Made by a program: the position numbers and the translations under genes. Under the pieces are notes generated by a model. That model saw nothing but the letters and a program-made list of their open reading frames with translations, was not told where the DNA came from and searched no databases. A stretch of DNA of 64,000 nucleotides from Clostridia bacterium (GTDB lineage Bacteria; Bacillota; Clostridia; Oscillospirales; Acutalibacteraceae), in assembly GCA_024404025.1 (NCBI GenBank), contig JAKSQP010000014.1, forward strand, positions 1 through 64,000, read 5' to 3'. How positions within the stretch are numbered: the stretch's first letter is position 1; each line of letters starts with the position of its first letter. This document shows, one piece after another, positions 36,529 to 45,001 of the stretch.

Positions 36529-38310
36529 ATGGAAAAATTAACTGCCAATAAAAGCGTTCTTTCATGGATCGAAGAGAAAATCGATCTTGTAAAGCCCGAA
36601 AAGGTTGTATGGATTGACGGTTCGGAGAAGCAGATCGAAGCTCTCCGTGCAGAAGCCTGTTCAACAGGAGAAATGATAAAGCTTAATCAAGAGCTTCTTC
36701 CCGATTGCTATCTCCACCGTACTGCCGTTAATGATGTTGCAAGAGTTGAAGCAAGAACTTTCATTTGCGCTCCCACAAAAGAAGAGGCAGGCCCCACCAA
36801 CAACTGGATGGATCCTGCAGAAGCATATAAAATGCTCTATGATATTGCAAAGGACAGCTACAAGGGCAGAACAATGTATATCATCCCCTATTCAATGGGT
36901 CCCGTCGGCTCAAAGTTTTCAAAGATCGGCATTGAGCTGACCGATTCAATCTATGTTGTTCTCAATATGTGCATCATGACAAGAGTCGGCACAAAGGTTC
37001 TTGAAGCTCTCGGCGACAGCAACGACTGGGTCCGCGGACTTCACTGCAAATGCGAAATCAACGAAGAGAAGAGATACATATGCCAGTTCCCGCAGGATAA
37101 CACGATCATCTCCGTTAACTCCGGTTACGGCGGAAACGTTCTCCTCGGCAAAAAGTGCTTTGCTCTCCGTATTGCTTCCTACCAGGGCAAAAACGAAGGC
37201 TGGCAGGCAGAGCACATGCTCATCCTCGGTCTTCAGAAGCCCAACGGCGAAATCAAATATATCTGCGCAGCTTTCCCCTCAGCCTGCGGCAAAACAAACC
37301 TTGCCATGCTTATTCCTCCCGAGGGATATTACAAGAAGGGCTACCGTGTATGGTGCGTAGGCGACGATATTTCGTGGATAAGAAAGGGCGAAGACGGCAG
37401 ACTTTACGCCATCAATCCCGAAAACGGTTTCTTCGGCGTTGCTCCCGGCACAAACGAAAAATCCAATCCCAACGCTCTTGCTTCGACAAAGAAGGGCACG
37501 ATCTTCACAAACGTTGCCCTTAACCTTGATAACAACACCGTTTGGTGGGAAGGTCTTGATAAGAATCCTCCCGAAAACGCTATTGAGTGGAAGGGCTCGG
37601 CATGGAACGGCAAAACAAGCGAAGAAAAAGGCGCTCATCCCAACAGCCGTTTCACAGCTCCCGCCGTTAACTGCCCCTGCATCAGCTCCGAATTTGAGAA
37701 TCCGCAGGGTGTTCCCATTTCGGCATTTGTATTCGGCGGCAGAAGAGCAAAGCTCGCTCCTCTCGTTTATCAGTCAAGAAACTGGAATCACGGCGTATTC
37801 GTAGGCTCAATAATGGCTTCGGAAACAACTGCCGCAGCAGCAGGCGCAGTCGGCGTTGTAAGACGTGACCCGATGGCAATGCTTCCTTTCTGCGGTTACA
37901 ATATGGCTGATTACTGGCAGCATTGGATCGACATCGGCGCAGGCCTCGATCCCGAAAAGGCTCCCAAGATCTTCAATGTAAACTGGTTCCGCAAGGATGA
38001 CGAAGGCAACTTTATGTGGCCCGGCTTCGGCGACAACCTCAGAGTTCTTGACTGGATCATTGACCGCTGCGAAGGCAAGGTCGATGCCGTTGAAACTCCC
38101 ATCGGTTTCGTTCCCAGATCAGAAGACATTAATCTTGAAGGTCTTGAAGGCGAAGTCAGCAAAGCACAGCTTGAAGAAATTCTTTCGGTTGATAAAGACC
38201 TCTGGAAAGCAGAGGTTGAAGGCATCGGCGAATTCTATGCAAAGTTTGACAGACTTCCCGCAACTCTCAAGGCTGAATATGAAACTCTCAAGAAGAACAT
38301 TGAGGGCTGA
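36529..38310 (+). CDS. pckG: phosphoenolpyruvate carboxykinase (GTP type)
   Basis: The 593-residue enzyme interconverts oxaloacetate and PEP. In rumen and gut anaerobes it often works toward CO2 fixation on the way to succinate or malate. It is GTP-type: GRTMYIIPYSMGPVGS, the P-loop FPSACGKTN (251-257 core), CVGDDISWI, NPENGFFGVAPGT and RRDPMAMLPFCGYNMADYW are all present. ATG 36529 follows AAAGGAG by 8 bases; an in-frame ATG at 36451 would begin inside the leader hairpin. It is monocistronic with a promoter, leader hairpin and strong terminator. Confidence 0.96.
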   Translation: MEKLTANKSVLSWIEEKIDLVKPEKVVWIDGSEKQIEALRAEACSTGEMIKLNQELLPDCYLHRTAVNDVARVEARTFICAPTKEEAGPTNNWMDPAEAYKMLYDIAKDSYKGRTMYIIPYSMGPVGSKFSKIGIELTDSIYVVLNMCIMTRVGTKVLEALGDSNDWVRGLHCKCEINEEKRYICQFPQDNTIISVNSGYGGNVLLGKKCFALRIASYQGKNEGWQAEHMLILGLQKPNGEIKYICAAFPSACGKTNLAMLIPPEGYYKKGYRVWCVGDDISWIRKGEDGRLYAINPENGFFGVAPGTNEKSNPNALASTKKGTIFTNVALNLDNNTVWWEGLDKNPPENAIEWKGSAWNGKTSEEKGAHPNSRFTAPAVNCPCISSEFENPQGVPISAFVFGGRRAKLAPLVYQSRNWNHGVFVGSIMASETTAAAAGAVGVVRRDPMAMLPFCGYNMADYWQHWIDIGAGLDPEKAPKIFNVNWFRKDDEGNFMWPGFGDNLRVLDWIIDRCEGKVDAVETPIGFVPRSEDINLEGLEGEVSKAQLEEILSVDKDLWKAEVEGIGEFYAKFDRLPATLKAEYETLKKNIEG

Positions 38311-38324
38311 TAATTAAAGCATCG

Positions 38325-38362
38325 CACGGGCAGAAGTTAATTTCTTCTGCCCGTGATTTTTT
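38325..38362 (+). terminator. Terminator of pckG
   Basis: A perfect 12-bp stem, CACGGGCAGAAG (38325-38336) with CTTCTGCCCGTG (38344-38355), has a 7-base loop and is followed by ATTTTTTATT. Confidence 0.95.
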
Positions 38363-38424
38363 ATTGATTTCGCAAATCGAATATGCGATAATATATTTAT
38401 AATTTTTACAAAGGCGGCATTGAA

Positions 38425-39498
38425 ATGAAAATAAACGGCAAAAGTGTTGTAACGGGTCAGATAAAAAACTTCTTCTCATATTACGGATGGCCGACGGTCT
38501 GCGCCGACGAAAACGATGTTCTCTATGCGGTCTGCTCGGGTCACAGAATGGGTCATGTGTGCCCGTTCGGAAAAACTCTTATGTATAAGAGCCGGAACGC
38601 AGGCAAAACATGGTCTGCGCCGACAATAATCGAAGATTCCTATCTTGATGACCGTGATGCCGGAATTCTCTATCTCGGAAACGGCAGAATGCTCGCAACG
38701 AATTTCGTTCATCCGTTTGAGGTCTATAAAAAGAACTACAAAAGCTGGATCGTTGAATCCTCCGGCAAATTCGGATATGAAATGCTTGAAATGTGGTCAT
38801 CGCTTAAAGAAAGCGACCGTCAGGGCGGTTCATTCTATATGATTTCGGAAGATTTCGGCGAAACCTGGAGCGAAAGAAAACGGATTCCGGTAAGCTGCCC
38901 TCACGGACCAATAAAGCTTTCAGACGGAGATATTCTTTATATAGGCAAGGAAATGTATTCGGGCGGAGAGGAAGAGCCGGACACGATAAACGCCTATATT
39001 TCAAAGCCGGAAAACATCAAATTTGTTAAGACCGGAAGTTGTCCGAAGCCGGACGGCTATGAATGGGAAAAATTCCACGAACCTCATTGTGTCCAGCTTG
39101 AAAGCGAAAGAATTTTAGCCGTTTACCGCTCGCACATTGATGATGACGGCGATTATTTCACAATGTATAAAACATATTCGGATGACAAGGGCAAAACCTG
39201 GTCGAAGCCCGAAGCAACGGGAATCTGCGGCTCGCCTCCCCATCTGCTGAAGCTCAAAGACGGAAGAATCATCCTTTCTTATGCCAGAAGAGCGAAGCCA
39301 TACGGAATTTATGCAAGAATAATCGAAAAAGACGGCTCATTCGGAGAAGATGAGCTTCTGATCGACAAAGCCGATGATTCCGATATAGGCTATCCCGCAA
39401 GCGCAGAGCTGAAAAACGGAGAAATAGTAACGGTTTTCTATAAAAGAGAAATCAGCGAAAGATACACTTCAATCGTATCCGTCAACTGGAGCTTGTAA
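38425..39498 (+). CDS. BNR/Asp-box repeat protein, sialidase-like fold
   Basis: A 357-residue beta-propeller protein with three Asp boxes: SRNAGKTW (56-63), SEDFGETW (141-148) and SDDKGKTW (252-259). These match the sialidase superfamily. Single arginines in plausible positions exist (for example YRSHID), but I cannot confirm the arginine triad of true sialidases. There is no signal peptide, so it would act on imported glycans or on other substrates. It is a single-gene unit between two terminators, with only a weak GGCGG ribosome site. Confidence 0.78.
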   Translation: MKINGKSVVTGQIKNFFSYYGWPTVCADENDVLYAVCSGHRMGHVCPFGKTLMYKSRNAGKTWSAPTIIEDSYLDDRDAGILYLGNGRMLATNFVHPFEVYKKNYKSWIVESSGKFGYEMLEMWSSLKESDRQGGSFYMISEDFGETWSERKRIPVSCPHGPIKLSDGDILYIGKEMYSGGEEEPDTINAYISKPENIKFVKTGSCPKPDGYEWEKFHEPHCVQLESERILAVYRSHIDDDGDYFTMYKTYSDDKGKTWSKPEATGICGSPPHLLKLKDGRIILSYARRAKPYGIYARIIEKDGSFGEDELLIDKADDSDIGYPASAELKNGEIVTVFYKREISERYTSIVSVNWSL

Positions 39499-39501
39499 GC
39501 C

Positions 39502-39544
39502 AAAACCACCTGTTTGGGAAGAAAATTCCCTTTCAGGTGGTTTT
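39502..39544. terminator. Bidirectional terminator between the BNR gene and the amidohydrolase gene
   Basis: AAAACCACCTG (39502-39512) pairs with CAGGTGGTTTT (39534-39544), and an inner GGGAA/TTCCC stem extends the structure. A and T runs on both sides serve both convergent transcripts. Confidence 0.92.
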
Positions 39545-39579
39545 ATCATATTCATTAATCGCATTGAATCAGAGGCTTA

Positions 39580-40860
39580 TCAGAATTTCAGTTTATCAAG
39601 CTCCGCTTCAACAGCTGCCATTTTTTTGACCTTCGGCTCGGAGATATATTTTCCTCTGAAAACAACTGCCGAAATATTTCTCAATGCCTCAAGGTCGTCA
39701 AGAGGATTCTTTTCGGTTATAACGAAATCTGCGCTCTTGCCCTTTTCGATTGAGCCCGTTTCCTTATCGATACCGACTATCTGCGCATTTTTAAGAGTTG
39801 CCGTGTGAAGCGCAAATGCGGTTGAAACTCCGCAAAGTTTATGGAAATAATAAACTTCTCTCCACATATTATAATGCGTGATATAAGGACAGCCCGTGTC
39901 CGTTCCGAGACCTACGGGAATTCCGTTGGCAAGGCAGGCCTTGGCGCATTCGATTATGCCCTTGAAAACTACATCACCGTTGAATTTCTCCATTTCCGTG
40001 ATATGGCTCACCTCTCTGTCAAACAGAGCATACGGCATCGCAGGCGAAAGCGTTGCAATATGACTTGCACCCTTTTCCTTGAAAAGCCTGATAATATCTT
40101 CGTCGGGCATTGCTCCGTGCTCGATTGTGTCAACTCCGTTTTCAAGAGCAACCCGAACACCCTCGGGGCTTTCAACATGAGAAGCGACCATGAGGCCGAG
40201 ACTGTGAGCCTTGTCGCAGGCGGCTTTTACATATTCGGGAGGCATTTTGAGAACTCCGGGCTCGCCCATTTCGGTTGCATCAAGCACGCCGCCCGTTATC
40301 ATCAGCTTGATGAGGTCGGGCTTGCTCTCTGCAATTTTTTCAACATATTCAGCCGCTTCCTCTGCGCTTGTTGCCTCATAAGCGAGAGAGCCTGCCATGT
40401 GGCCTCCGGGAACCGAAACAGCCATATCAGCCGCAAGAATTCTCGGTCCGACTGTTTTGCCCGAATTCACGTCATCACGGATCCTGCTGTCAATATTCAG
40501 GATTCCGCCAACCGTTCTGACGGTTGTAACGCCGCTCATAAGCTGTGTTTTAACACTTCCTGCGCAAAGAAGATACGCAATTTTTCTTGTGAAAGCATTG
40601 CTTGTTACCAGTTTCACAAGCTTTCTTGTGTCAGACTGCTTGTTTGAAGGCTTGCCGCCCGCAGGCAGATGAATATGAAGATTGATAAGACCCGGCATAA
40701 TGTATTTTCCGCCGAGATCGATTTTTTCGCATCCGCTTATATCCGCATCTTCGGGAAGAACATAGGCAATTCTTCCGTTTTCGGTTATGATTATGCCCTT
40801 AACGGGTGTCATATTCTCAGTTCCGTCAAGAATAAAACCGTTTATATACGCCTTTTTCAC
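39580..40860 (-). CDS. metal-dependent amidohydrolase, imidazolonepropionase-like
   Basis: A 426-residue TIM-barrel amidohydrolase of the COG1228 type (prolidase/imidazolonepropionase-like). The metal-binding HxH is in GLINLHIHLPAGG; later ligands are VASHVESPEG, ENGVDTIEHGAM and VGLGTDTGCPYI. The substrate is unknown; family members act on cyclic amides or dipeptides. The start is GTG at 40860, with GGAG 7 bases upstream inside the end of the YbaK gene; the in-frame ATG at 40875 lacks a site. It is third in a lipoprotein-ybaK-amidohydrolase unit with almost no spacing. Confidence 0.85.
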   Translation of the reverse strand: MKKAYINGFILDGTENMTPVKGIIITENGRIAYVLPEDADISGCEKIDLGGKYIMPGLINLHIHLPAGGKPSNKQSDTRKLVKLVTSNAFTRKIAYLLCAGSVKTQLMSGVTTVRTVGGILNIDSRIRDDVNSGKTVGPRILAADMAVSVPGGHMAGSLAYEATSAEEAAEYVEKIAESKPDLIKLMITGGVLDATEMGEPGVLKMPPEYVKAACDKAHSLGLMVASHVESPEGVRVALENGVDTIEHGAMPDEDIIRLFKEKGASHIATLSPAMPYALFDREVSHITEMEKFNGDVVFKGIIECAKACLANGIPVGLGTDTGCPYITHYNMWREVYYFHKLCGVSTAFALHTATLKNAQIVGIDKETGSIEKGKSADFVITEKNPLDDLEALRNISAVVFRGKYISEPKVKKMAAVEAELDKLKF

Positions 40861-40864
40861 ACTA

Positions 40865-41353
40865 TCACTCCACAATTATGATTTCCCTGCCGAGAGCAGG
40901 AATGATTTTTTCAATAACATCTTCCGTTCTTATTTTCAGAGTTGCCGTGTTGTCACAAGGATGGCAGCATATAAACTCTTCCCGGAAAACATCTCTGTCT
41001 GCGGCGAGAAAAACTTTTTTATCTTTATCAAACATAAGGCTCATAATGCTCAGCGAGCCGGGCTTCGTATTCAGCAGCGTTTCCATCATTTCGCCGTCTG
41101 CAAACGAAAGCCTTGATGAGCCGAGCTTCTTTGAAACCTCTTTCGTAACAAATCGCTTTCTTCCGTCTGTCATCAGAAGGAAAACCTTATCTCCGGAGGT
41201 CGTTCTCAAAAGCAGATTCTTGCAGATTTTTCCGCTTATTATTTTTTCGATTTCTTCACATTGCTCAATTGATGCGGCGGCTTCGTGCCTGAAAATTTCA
41301 TATTCAACTCCGATTGAATCGAGAAATGCAATTGATTTTTCTATATTATCCAT
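40865..41353 (-). CDS. ybaK: YbaK/EbsC family aminoacyl-tRNA deacylase
   Basis: A 162-residue trans-editing protein of the YbaK/ProX family, which hydrolyses mischarged tRNA(Pro). The DNIEKSIAFLDSIGVEYEIF opening, ICKNLLLRTTSGDKVFLLMT with the conserved Lys, and the late GSLSIMSLMFDKDKKV segment support the family. Which amino acid it removes cannot be told. ATG 41353 begins one base after the stop of the lipoprotein gene and has no clear ribosome site, so it probably depends on re-initiation. Confidence 0.85.
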   Translation of the reverse strand: MDNIEKSIAFLDSIGVEYEIFRHEAAASIEQCEEIEKIISGKICKNLLLRTTSGDKVFLLMTDGRKRFVTKEVSKKLGSSRLSFADGEMMETLLNTKPGSLSIMSLMFDKDKKVFLAADRDVFREEFICCHPCDNTATLKIRTEDVIEKIIPALGREIIIVE

Positions 41354-41354
41354 A

Positions 41355-42224
41355 TCACATATTGAACGCCGTCGAATAGCCGAGCGCATTTATTTCGGTT
41401 TTTTTCCAGGGACCGCTGCTGCAATCCTCATGGGTAAGAATGTGGTCTTTATATGTATGAATGCTGAGATATTCACTTTTGTCCAAACCGAGCACCCAGC
41501 TTTCGGCGTTTCCGGCATTGATGTCTTTCGGTTTCGGATAGATGCCGATTTCGTCGGAATAGTCACCCGCATTCAGTTCCGAGCAGGCAAACGATGAAAC
41601 GATATTATTCTCATCAAATATAACATAGGCTCTGACCTTGTTGGTCTGGATAAGATAAACTCCGTCTTCCGTTTCTGTGAATTCAAGAAATTCCTCCGTT
41701 GTTTCCGTTCCTTCGGTTTCAACGGTATACGAATAGAAAAGCGAATCATTCGATTTATCATATTCGGCGGTGCATTTTTTGGTCAACTCTTCGGAAACGA
41801 ACGAGAGCGAATATTTCTCGCCTTTATTTTTATAAAGAATATCCATTCCTTCGCTTTCGGTGCTGAAAACGCTTTTGGCGCTGCTTTCATCAAGGGATCC
41901 GTCAAATCTTGAGGTCAGGTAAAAATGATTGAATTCAAACGGTTCAAAAGAGGTAAGGATATATCTTTCATTTTTGAAATAATCTGTTTCATCCTGCTTT
42001 TTGATAACCTCGTTATTCTGCGTTTCGAGAATCTGAACTATTGCGCAAACGGGAGCCGCAACGGAATTGAATCTTTCCGAGCAGCCGAGAAATGTTTTTT
42101 CGTTATTCACAATGCAGAGCATATCCGCAGAGGTTTTTATCATATCGTTCGGATTTTCGCCGCATGAACAGAGCGAAAGCAGAAGAATCAGCGCTGCAAC
42201 GGCAGCGGAAATAAATTTTTTCAT
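41355..42224 (-). CDS. unrecognised secreted lipoprotein
   Basis: A 289-residue protein with a lipoprotein signal peptide (KKFISAAVAALILLLSLCSCG), so it should be anchored on the outer face of the membrane. The mature part is acidic with no motif I recognise. GPWKKTEINALGYSTAF lies at the C terminus. It is the first gene of a three-gene unit with ybaK and an amidohydrolase; the coupling may be positional rather than functional. Confidence 0.8.
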   Translation of the reverse strand: MKKFISAAVAALILLLSLCSCGENPNDMIKTSADMLCIVNNEKTFLGCSERFNSVAAPVCAIVQILETQNNEVIKKQDETDYFKNERYILTSFEPFEFNHFYLTSRFDGSLDESSAKSVFSTESEGMDILYKNKGEKYSLSFVSEELTKKCTAEYDKSNDSLFYSYTVETEGTETTEEFLEFTETEDGVYLIQTNKVRAYVIFDENNIVSSFACSELNAGDYSDEIGIYPKPKDINAGNAESWVLGLDKSEYLSIHTYKDHILTHEDCSSGPWKKTEINALGYSTAFNM

Positions 42225-42236
42225 AACTCACATCCG

Positions 42237-42270
42237 AAAAACAAGGCAGCATTCATAAACGAATACTGCC
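42237..42270 (-). terminator. Terminator of nrdR
   Basis: GGCAGCATTC (42245-42254) and GAATACTGCC (42261-42270) form a 10-bp stem with one mismatch and a 6-base loop. On the minus strand it is followed by TTGTTTTT. Confidence 0.82.
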
Positions 42271-42280
42271 CTTAAATTTA

Positions 42281-42739
42281 TTATGATCTGTTGTCCAGGA
42301 GCTTTGCGAGCTCTTCCATAAAGGTGTTGATGTCCTTGAACTGTCTGTAAACAGATGCGAAGCGGACATAGGCAACCTCATCAAGCTCCTTGAGCCTGTC
42401 CATAGCCATTTCGCCAATGCGAACGGAGGTTACTTCACGGTCAAGAGAATTCTGAAGAGCATTTTCAATTGAATCAACAGCTCTTTCAAGAGCATCAAGA
42501 GAAACAGGGCGTTTTTCGCACGCACGAAGCATTCCGTTGAAAAGCTTGTTGCGGTCAAAGACCTCTCTTGAGCGATCCTTTTTGACTACGATAACGGGAA
42601 CACTTTCGATGATCTCATAGGTTGTGAATCTTTTTGCGCAGCCCATACATTCTCTGCGGCGGCGGATACGCTCGCCCTCATCGGTAGGTCTTGAATCTAT
42701 AACTTTGCTTTCTTCAAATCCGCAAAAAGGACATTTCAT
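42281..42739 (-). CDS. nrdR: transcriptional repressor NrdR
   Basis: NrdR (152 residues) senses ATP/dATP and represses ribonucleotide reductase genes. An N-terminal zinc ribbon ([20 protein letters not shown], then CMGCAKRF) is followed by an ATP-cone domain ([20 protein letters not shown]). No nrd genes are in this window, so its targets lie elsewhere. Confidence 0.97.
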   Translation of the reverse strand: MKCPFCGFEESKVIDSRPTDEGERIRRRRECMGCAKRFTTYEIIESVPVIVVKKDRSREVFDRNKLFNGMLRACEKRPVSLDALERAVDSIENALQNSLDREVTSVRIGEMAMDRLKELDEVAYVRFASVYRQFKDINTFMEELAKLLDNRS

Positions 42740-42770
42740 CGTTCTGCACTCCTTATTATATTATGATAAT

Positions 42771-42798
42771 AGTATACCATATATTGCGAAGTTTTCAA
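42771..42798 (-). promoter_or_regulatory. Promoter of nrdR
   Basis: On the minus strand TTGAAA (42793-42798) and TATACT (42771-42776) are 16 bases apart, about 30 bases upstream of the start codon. Confidence 0.7.
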
Positions 42799-42840
42799 GA
42801 TAATTTTGAAAATATTGTTGTAAAAGGCAATATTTTTGCA

Positions 42841-42870
42841 TTGAAATGTCACCGCTGCGCATATTATAAT
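42841..42870 (+). promoter_or_regulatory. Promoter of the small membrane protein gene
   Basis: TTGAAA (42841-42846) and TATAAT (42865-42870) are 18 bases apart, followed by AAGGGGATGACAG and an ATG. It is divergent from nrdR. Confidence 0.65.
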
Positions 42871-42892
42871 TCTTAATAAAGGGGATGACAGA

Positions 42893-43138
42893 ATGAAAAA
42901 CACATTTCGCTCTCTCGGCAGGATATCAAAAAGGATCATCATTTCGGGATGGTCCGCCTCAATCATTCTTCTGATTTCGTCTGCCGTTATCTTTTTCGGA
43001 GCGGGAAAAATATTTGATTATTATCCGTCAATGACTCTATGCAGCTCTCTTCTTGCCGCTTCGAGACCCGTTTTTGTTATTTCGAGCGCCGCATCGCTCG
43101 GAACAGAATATTTTAAAAAGCAGAAAGACAAAGAATAA
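42893..43138 (+). CDS. unrecognised small membrane protein
   Basis: An 81-residue protein with two hydrophobic helices (IIISGWSASIILLISSAVIFF and a second at about 48-67), a basic N terminus and a Lys-rich C terminus (YFKKQKDKE). I do not recognise the family. It has its own promoter, an AAGGGGATGA ribosome site and a strong terminator within 20 bases of its stop, which together make it a credible single-gene unit. Confidence 0.72.
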   Translation: MKNTFRSLGRISKRIIISGWSASIILLISSAVIFFGAGKIFDYYPSMTLCSSLLAASRPVFVISSAASLGTEYFKKQKDKE

Positions 43139-43155
43139 CTACATAAAAAATTGCG

Positions 43156-43181
43156 CCGCCGGATTTTTCGGCGGTTTTTTT
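43156..43181 (+). terminator. Terminator of the small membrane protein gene
   Basis: CCGCCG (43156-43161) pairs with CGGCGG (43169-43174), followed by seven Ts. Confidence 0.9.
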
Positions 43182-43183
43182 AC

Positions 43184-43211
43184 TTGATTTTTACATTCAA
43201 AGTGATATACT
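43184..43211 (+). promoter_or_regulatory. Promoter of the aquaporin gene
   Basis: TTGATT (43184-43189) and TATACT (43206-43211) are 16 bases apart, immediately after the preceding terminator. Confidence 0.72.
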
Positions 43212-43254
43212 TAAAGTGAAATATATCGGGTATTCCCCGAATGGAGGTTGTTTT

Positions 43255-43920
43255 ATGAAATCATTCAAAAAATATCTTGCCGAATTTATCGGCACATTCG
43301 TGCTGGTTGTTTTTGCCTGCGGTACCGCTGCGGTAGTCGGCTGCGCAACTGACGTTGCAAATTCAGCTTATCTGCTTACGGCTCTTGCATTCGGCCTTGT
43401 TATCGTTGCAATGGCTTATTCGATCGGCAACGTTTCGGGCTGCCACATCAACCCCGCAGTTTCGATTGCAATGCTCATCAGCAAAAAGATGACGGTTGTT
43501 GATTTTATCGGCTATGTTGTTGCCCAGTTTGCAGGCGCAACGGCAGGCGCAGGCGTTCTTCGTGCCATCCTCGGAGCAGAAAGCTCACTCGGCGCAAACG
43601 GCATTTATCACGGAACACAGACCGGCGTTTCATTCATCGTTGAAGTTATTCTCACATTCGTTTTCGTTCTTGCAATTCTCGGCGTAACTTCAAAGAAAGA
43701 ATTCAGCAACGTTGCAGGCCTTGTTATCGGCTTCACTCTTACCCTCGTTCACATTTTCGGCATTCATTTCACCGGCACATCGGTCAACCCTGCAAGAAGC
43801 TTCGGCCCCGCAATCCTTTCGGGCAACACCGCAGGTCTCTGGGTATTCATTCTCGCTCCCCTCGTCGGCGGCGCACTTGCAGCTCTCTGCTACAAGTTCC
43901 TTGCTCCCGAAGAAAAATAA
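43255..43920 (+). CDS. aqpZ: MIP family aquaporin, water-channel type
   Basis: A 221-residue channel with six membrane helices and both pore motifs, SGCHINPAVS and SVNPARSFGPA. His in VHIFGIHFTG and Arg after the second NPA match the narrow selectivity filter of AqpZ water channels rather than the glycerol facilitator GlpF. The end FILAPLVGGALAALCYKF is typical. ATG 43255 follows GGAGG by 7 bases; an in-frame ATG at 43216 lacks one. It is a single-gene unit, possibly for osmotic adjustment. Confidence 0.92.
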   Translation: MKSFKKYLAEFIGTFVLVVFACGTAAVVGCATDVANSAYLLTALAFGLVIVAMAYSIGNVSGCHINPAVSIAMLISKKMTVVDFIGYVVAQFAGATAGAGVLRAILGAESSLGANGIYHGTQTGVSFIVEVILTFVFVLAILGVTSKKEFSNVAGLVIGFTLTLVHIFGIHFTGTSVNPARSFGPAILSGNTAGLWVFILAPLVGGALAALCYKFLAPEEK

Positions 43921-43967
43921 ATCCGGTTCCGATATCGTTTCCGCTCGCTGCGGTATGAAACAAAGAT

Positions 43968-43999
43968 ACCCGCTGAAAACTTTTCAGCGGGTTATTTTT
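43968..43999 (+). terminator. Terminator of the aquaporin gene
   Basis: ACCCGCTGAAAA (43968-43979) and TTTTCAGCGGGT (43981-43992) form a long stem whose inner A-T pairs open into the loop, followed by TATTTTTT. Confidence 0.88.
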
Positions 44000-44056
44000 T
44001 ACCCAAAAGCCGGGATTGATCGGTTTTTCCGGATTTTACGGTTTCAGACAAATTAT

Positions 44057-44896
44057 TTATTTCTGATACACACGAATATAATCAACGGAAAATGTTTTCG
44101 GATATATGCCGTTATCCCTGCCTCCGTCCCAGTCGCAATCCGTGTAAACGCCGAGATACATACACATTTCATAATCGGGTGAATTATCGGTTTTGGCTAT
44201 CAGTCTGCCGTCAACATAAAATTTCAGGCTTTGCGGAGTCCAATCCAATGCATAGATATGATAGTTATTAACAAAATCGCCGTTGAGCCTGATATCCTTG
44301 CCGAATTCGGAAAGCTTTTTATCATTCCACGGGTGAACTCTCGGAGAAAAAGTGTTTGGCGTACTTAACCAGTTTTCAATAATATCAATTTCGCCCGTAT
44401 GAACGGAATCAGATTCATCGGTATCGTCCTGTATTCCCGTCAGCCACCAAGCCACATGACCGCCGCCGCCGCAATCCGGCAGCTTTGCACGCATTTCAAA
44501 ATAGCCGTATTTGCAGGAAAACCCGTCAAATGATTCAACCTCTCTCATTTGTCTTCCGCCGGGATGCAGACCGTTTTTTTCATACGTCTGTATTGAGCTG
44601 ACTTTCATTGATGTATAGCAGGCATAATCCGACGAGTTTTCATCAATAATCAGATTCAGACAACCGTTGCTGATTTCATAATTCGCTTTGCACCCCTCGG
44701 CAAAATCCGATGCATGGGGCAGATACTCGCCGAGCCATTTTGAGGAGTCAAGCTTATGCGAATTGAATTCATCTTCAAAAATCAATGTATAACCGTTTTT
44801 CTCCGGCGGAGTTGACGGAACATCAATATGGCATCCGAAAACAGCCATCAGCGCAGAATATAAAGCTGCAACGAAGGTGATAAATCTTGTAAACAT
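44057..44896 (-). CDS. glycoside hydrolase family 16 lipoprotein
   Basis: A 279-residue extracellular beta-glucanase-type enzyme. A lipoprotein signal peptide ends at Cys22 (LMAVFGC). The GH16 active site GEIDIIENW has nucleophile Glu169, Asp171 and acid/base Glu174. FEDEFNSHKLDSSKW at the start and FSVDYIRVYQK at the end are typical of laminarinase/lichenase-like members. It should act on beta-1,3 or mixed-linkage glucans near the cell surface. It stands without other carbohydrate genes. Confidence 0.9.
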   Translation of the reverse strand: MFTRFITFVAALYSALMAVFGCHIDVPSTPPEKNGYTLIFEDEFNSHKLDSSKWLGEYLPHASDFAEGCKANYEISNGCLNLIIDENSSDYACYTSMKVSSIQTYEKNGLHPGGRQMREVESFDGFSCKYGYFEMRAKLPDCGGGGHVAWWLTGIQDDTDESDSVHTGEIDIIENWLSTPNTFSPRVHPWNDKKLSEFGKDIRLNGDFVNNYHIYALDWTPQSLKFYVDGRLIAKTDNSPDYEMCMYLGVYTDCDWDGGRDNGIYPKTFSVDYIRVYQK

Positions 44897-45001
44897 TCTT
44901 TCACCTCATATAACAATTCTGATTTGCCGATATACCGGCATATTGAATCTTACCGGGCAAGACGGGAACTATCCGCCCGCCGTCTTCCGTACGGAGCTTT
45001 T

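Noticed and set aside
39841-40647. A 268-codon plus-strand frame within the amidohydrolase gene
   Set aside because: Antisense shadow with His/Asn/Arg-rich product, no start signals and no domain.
44924-45001. Terminator after the glycosyltransferase gene (TCCGTACGGA palindrome)
   Set aside because: The palindrome has no loop and lacks a suitable T-run, so it is not a credible terminator.
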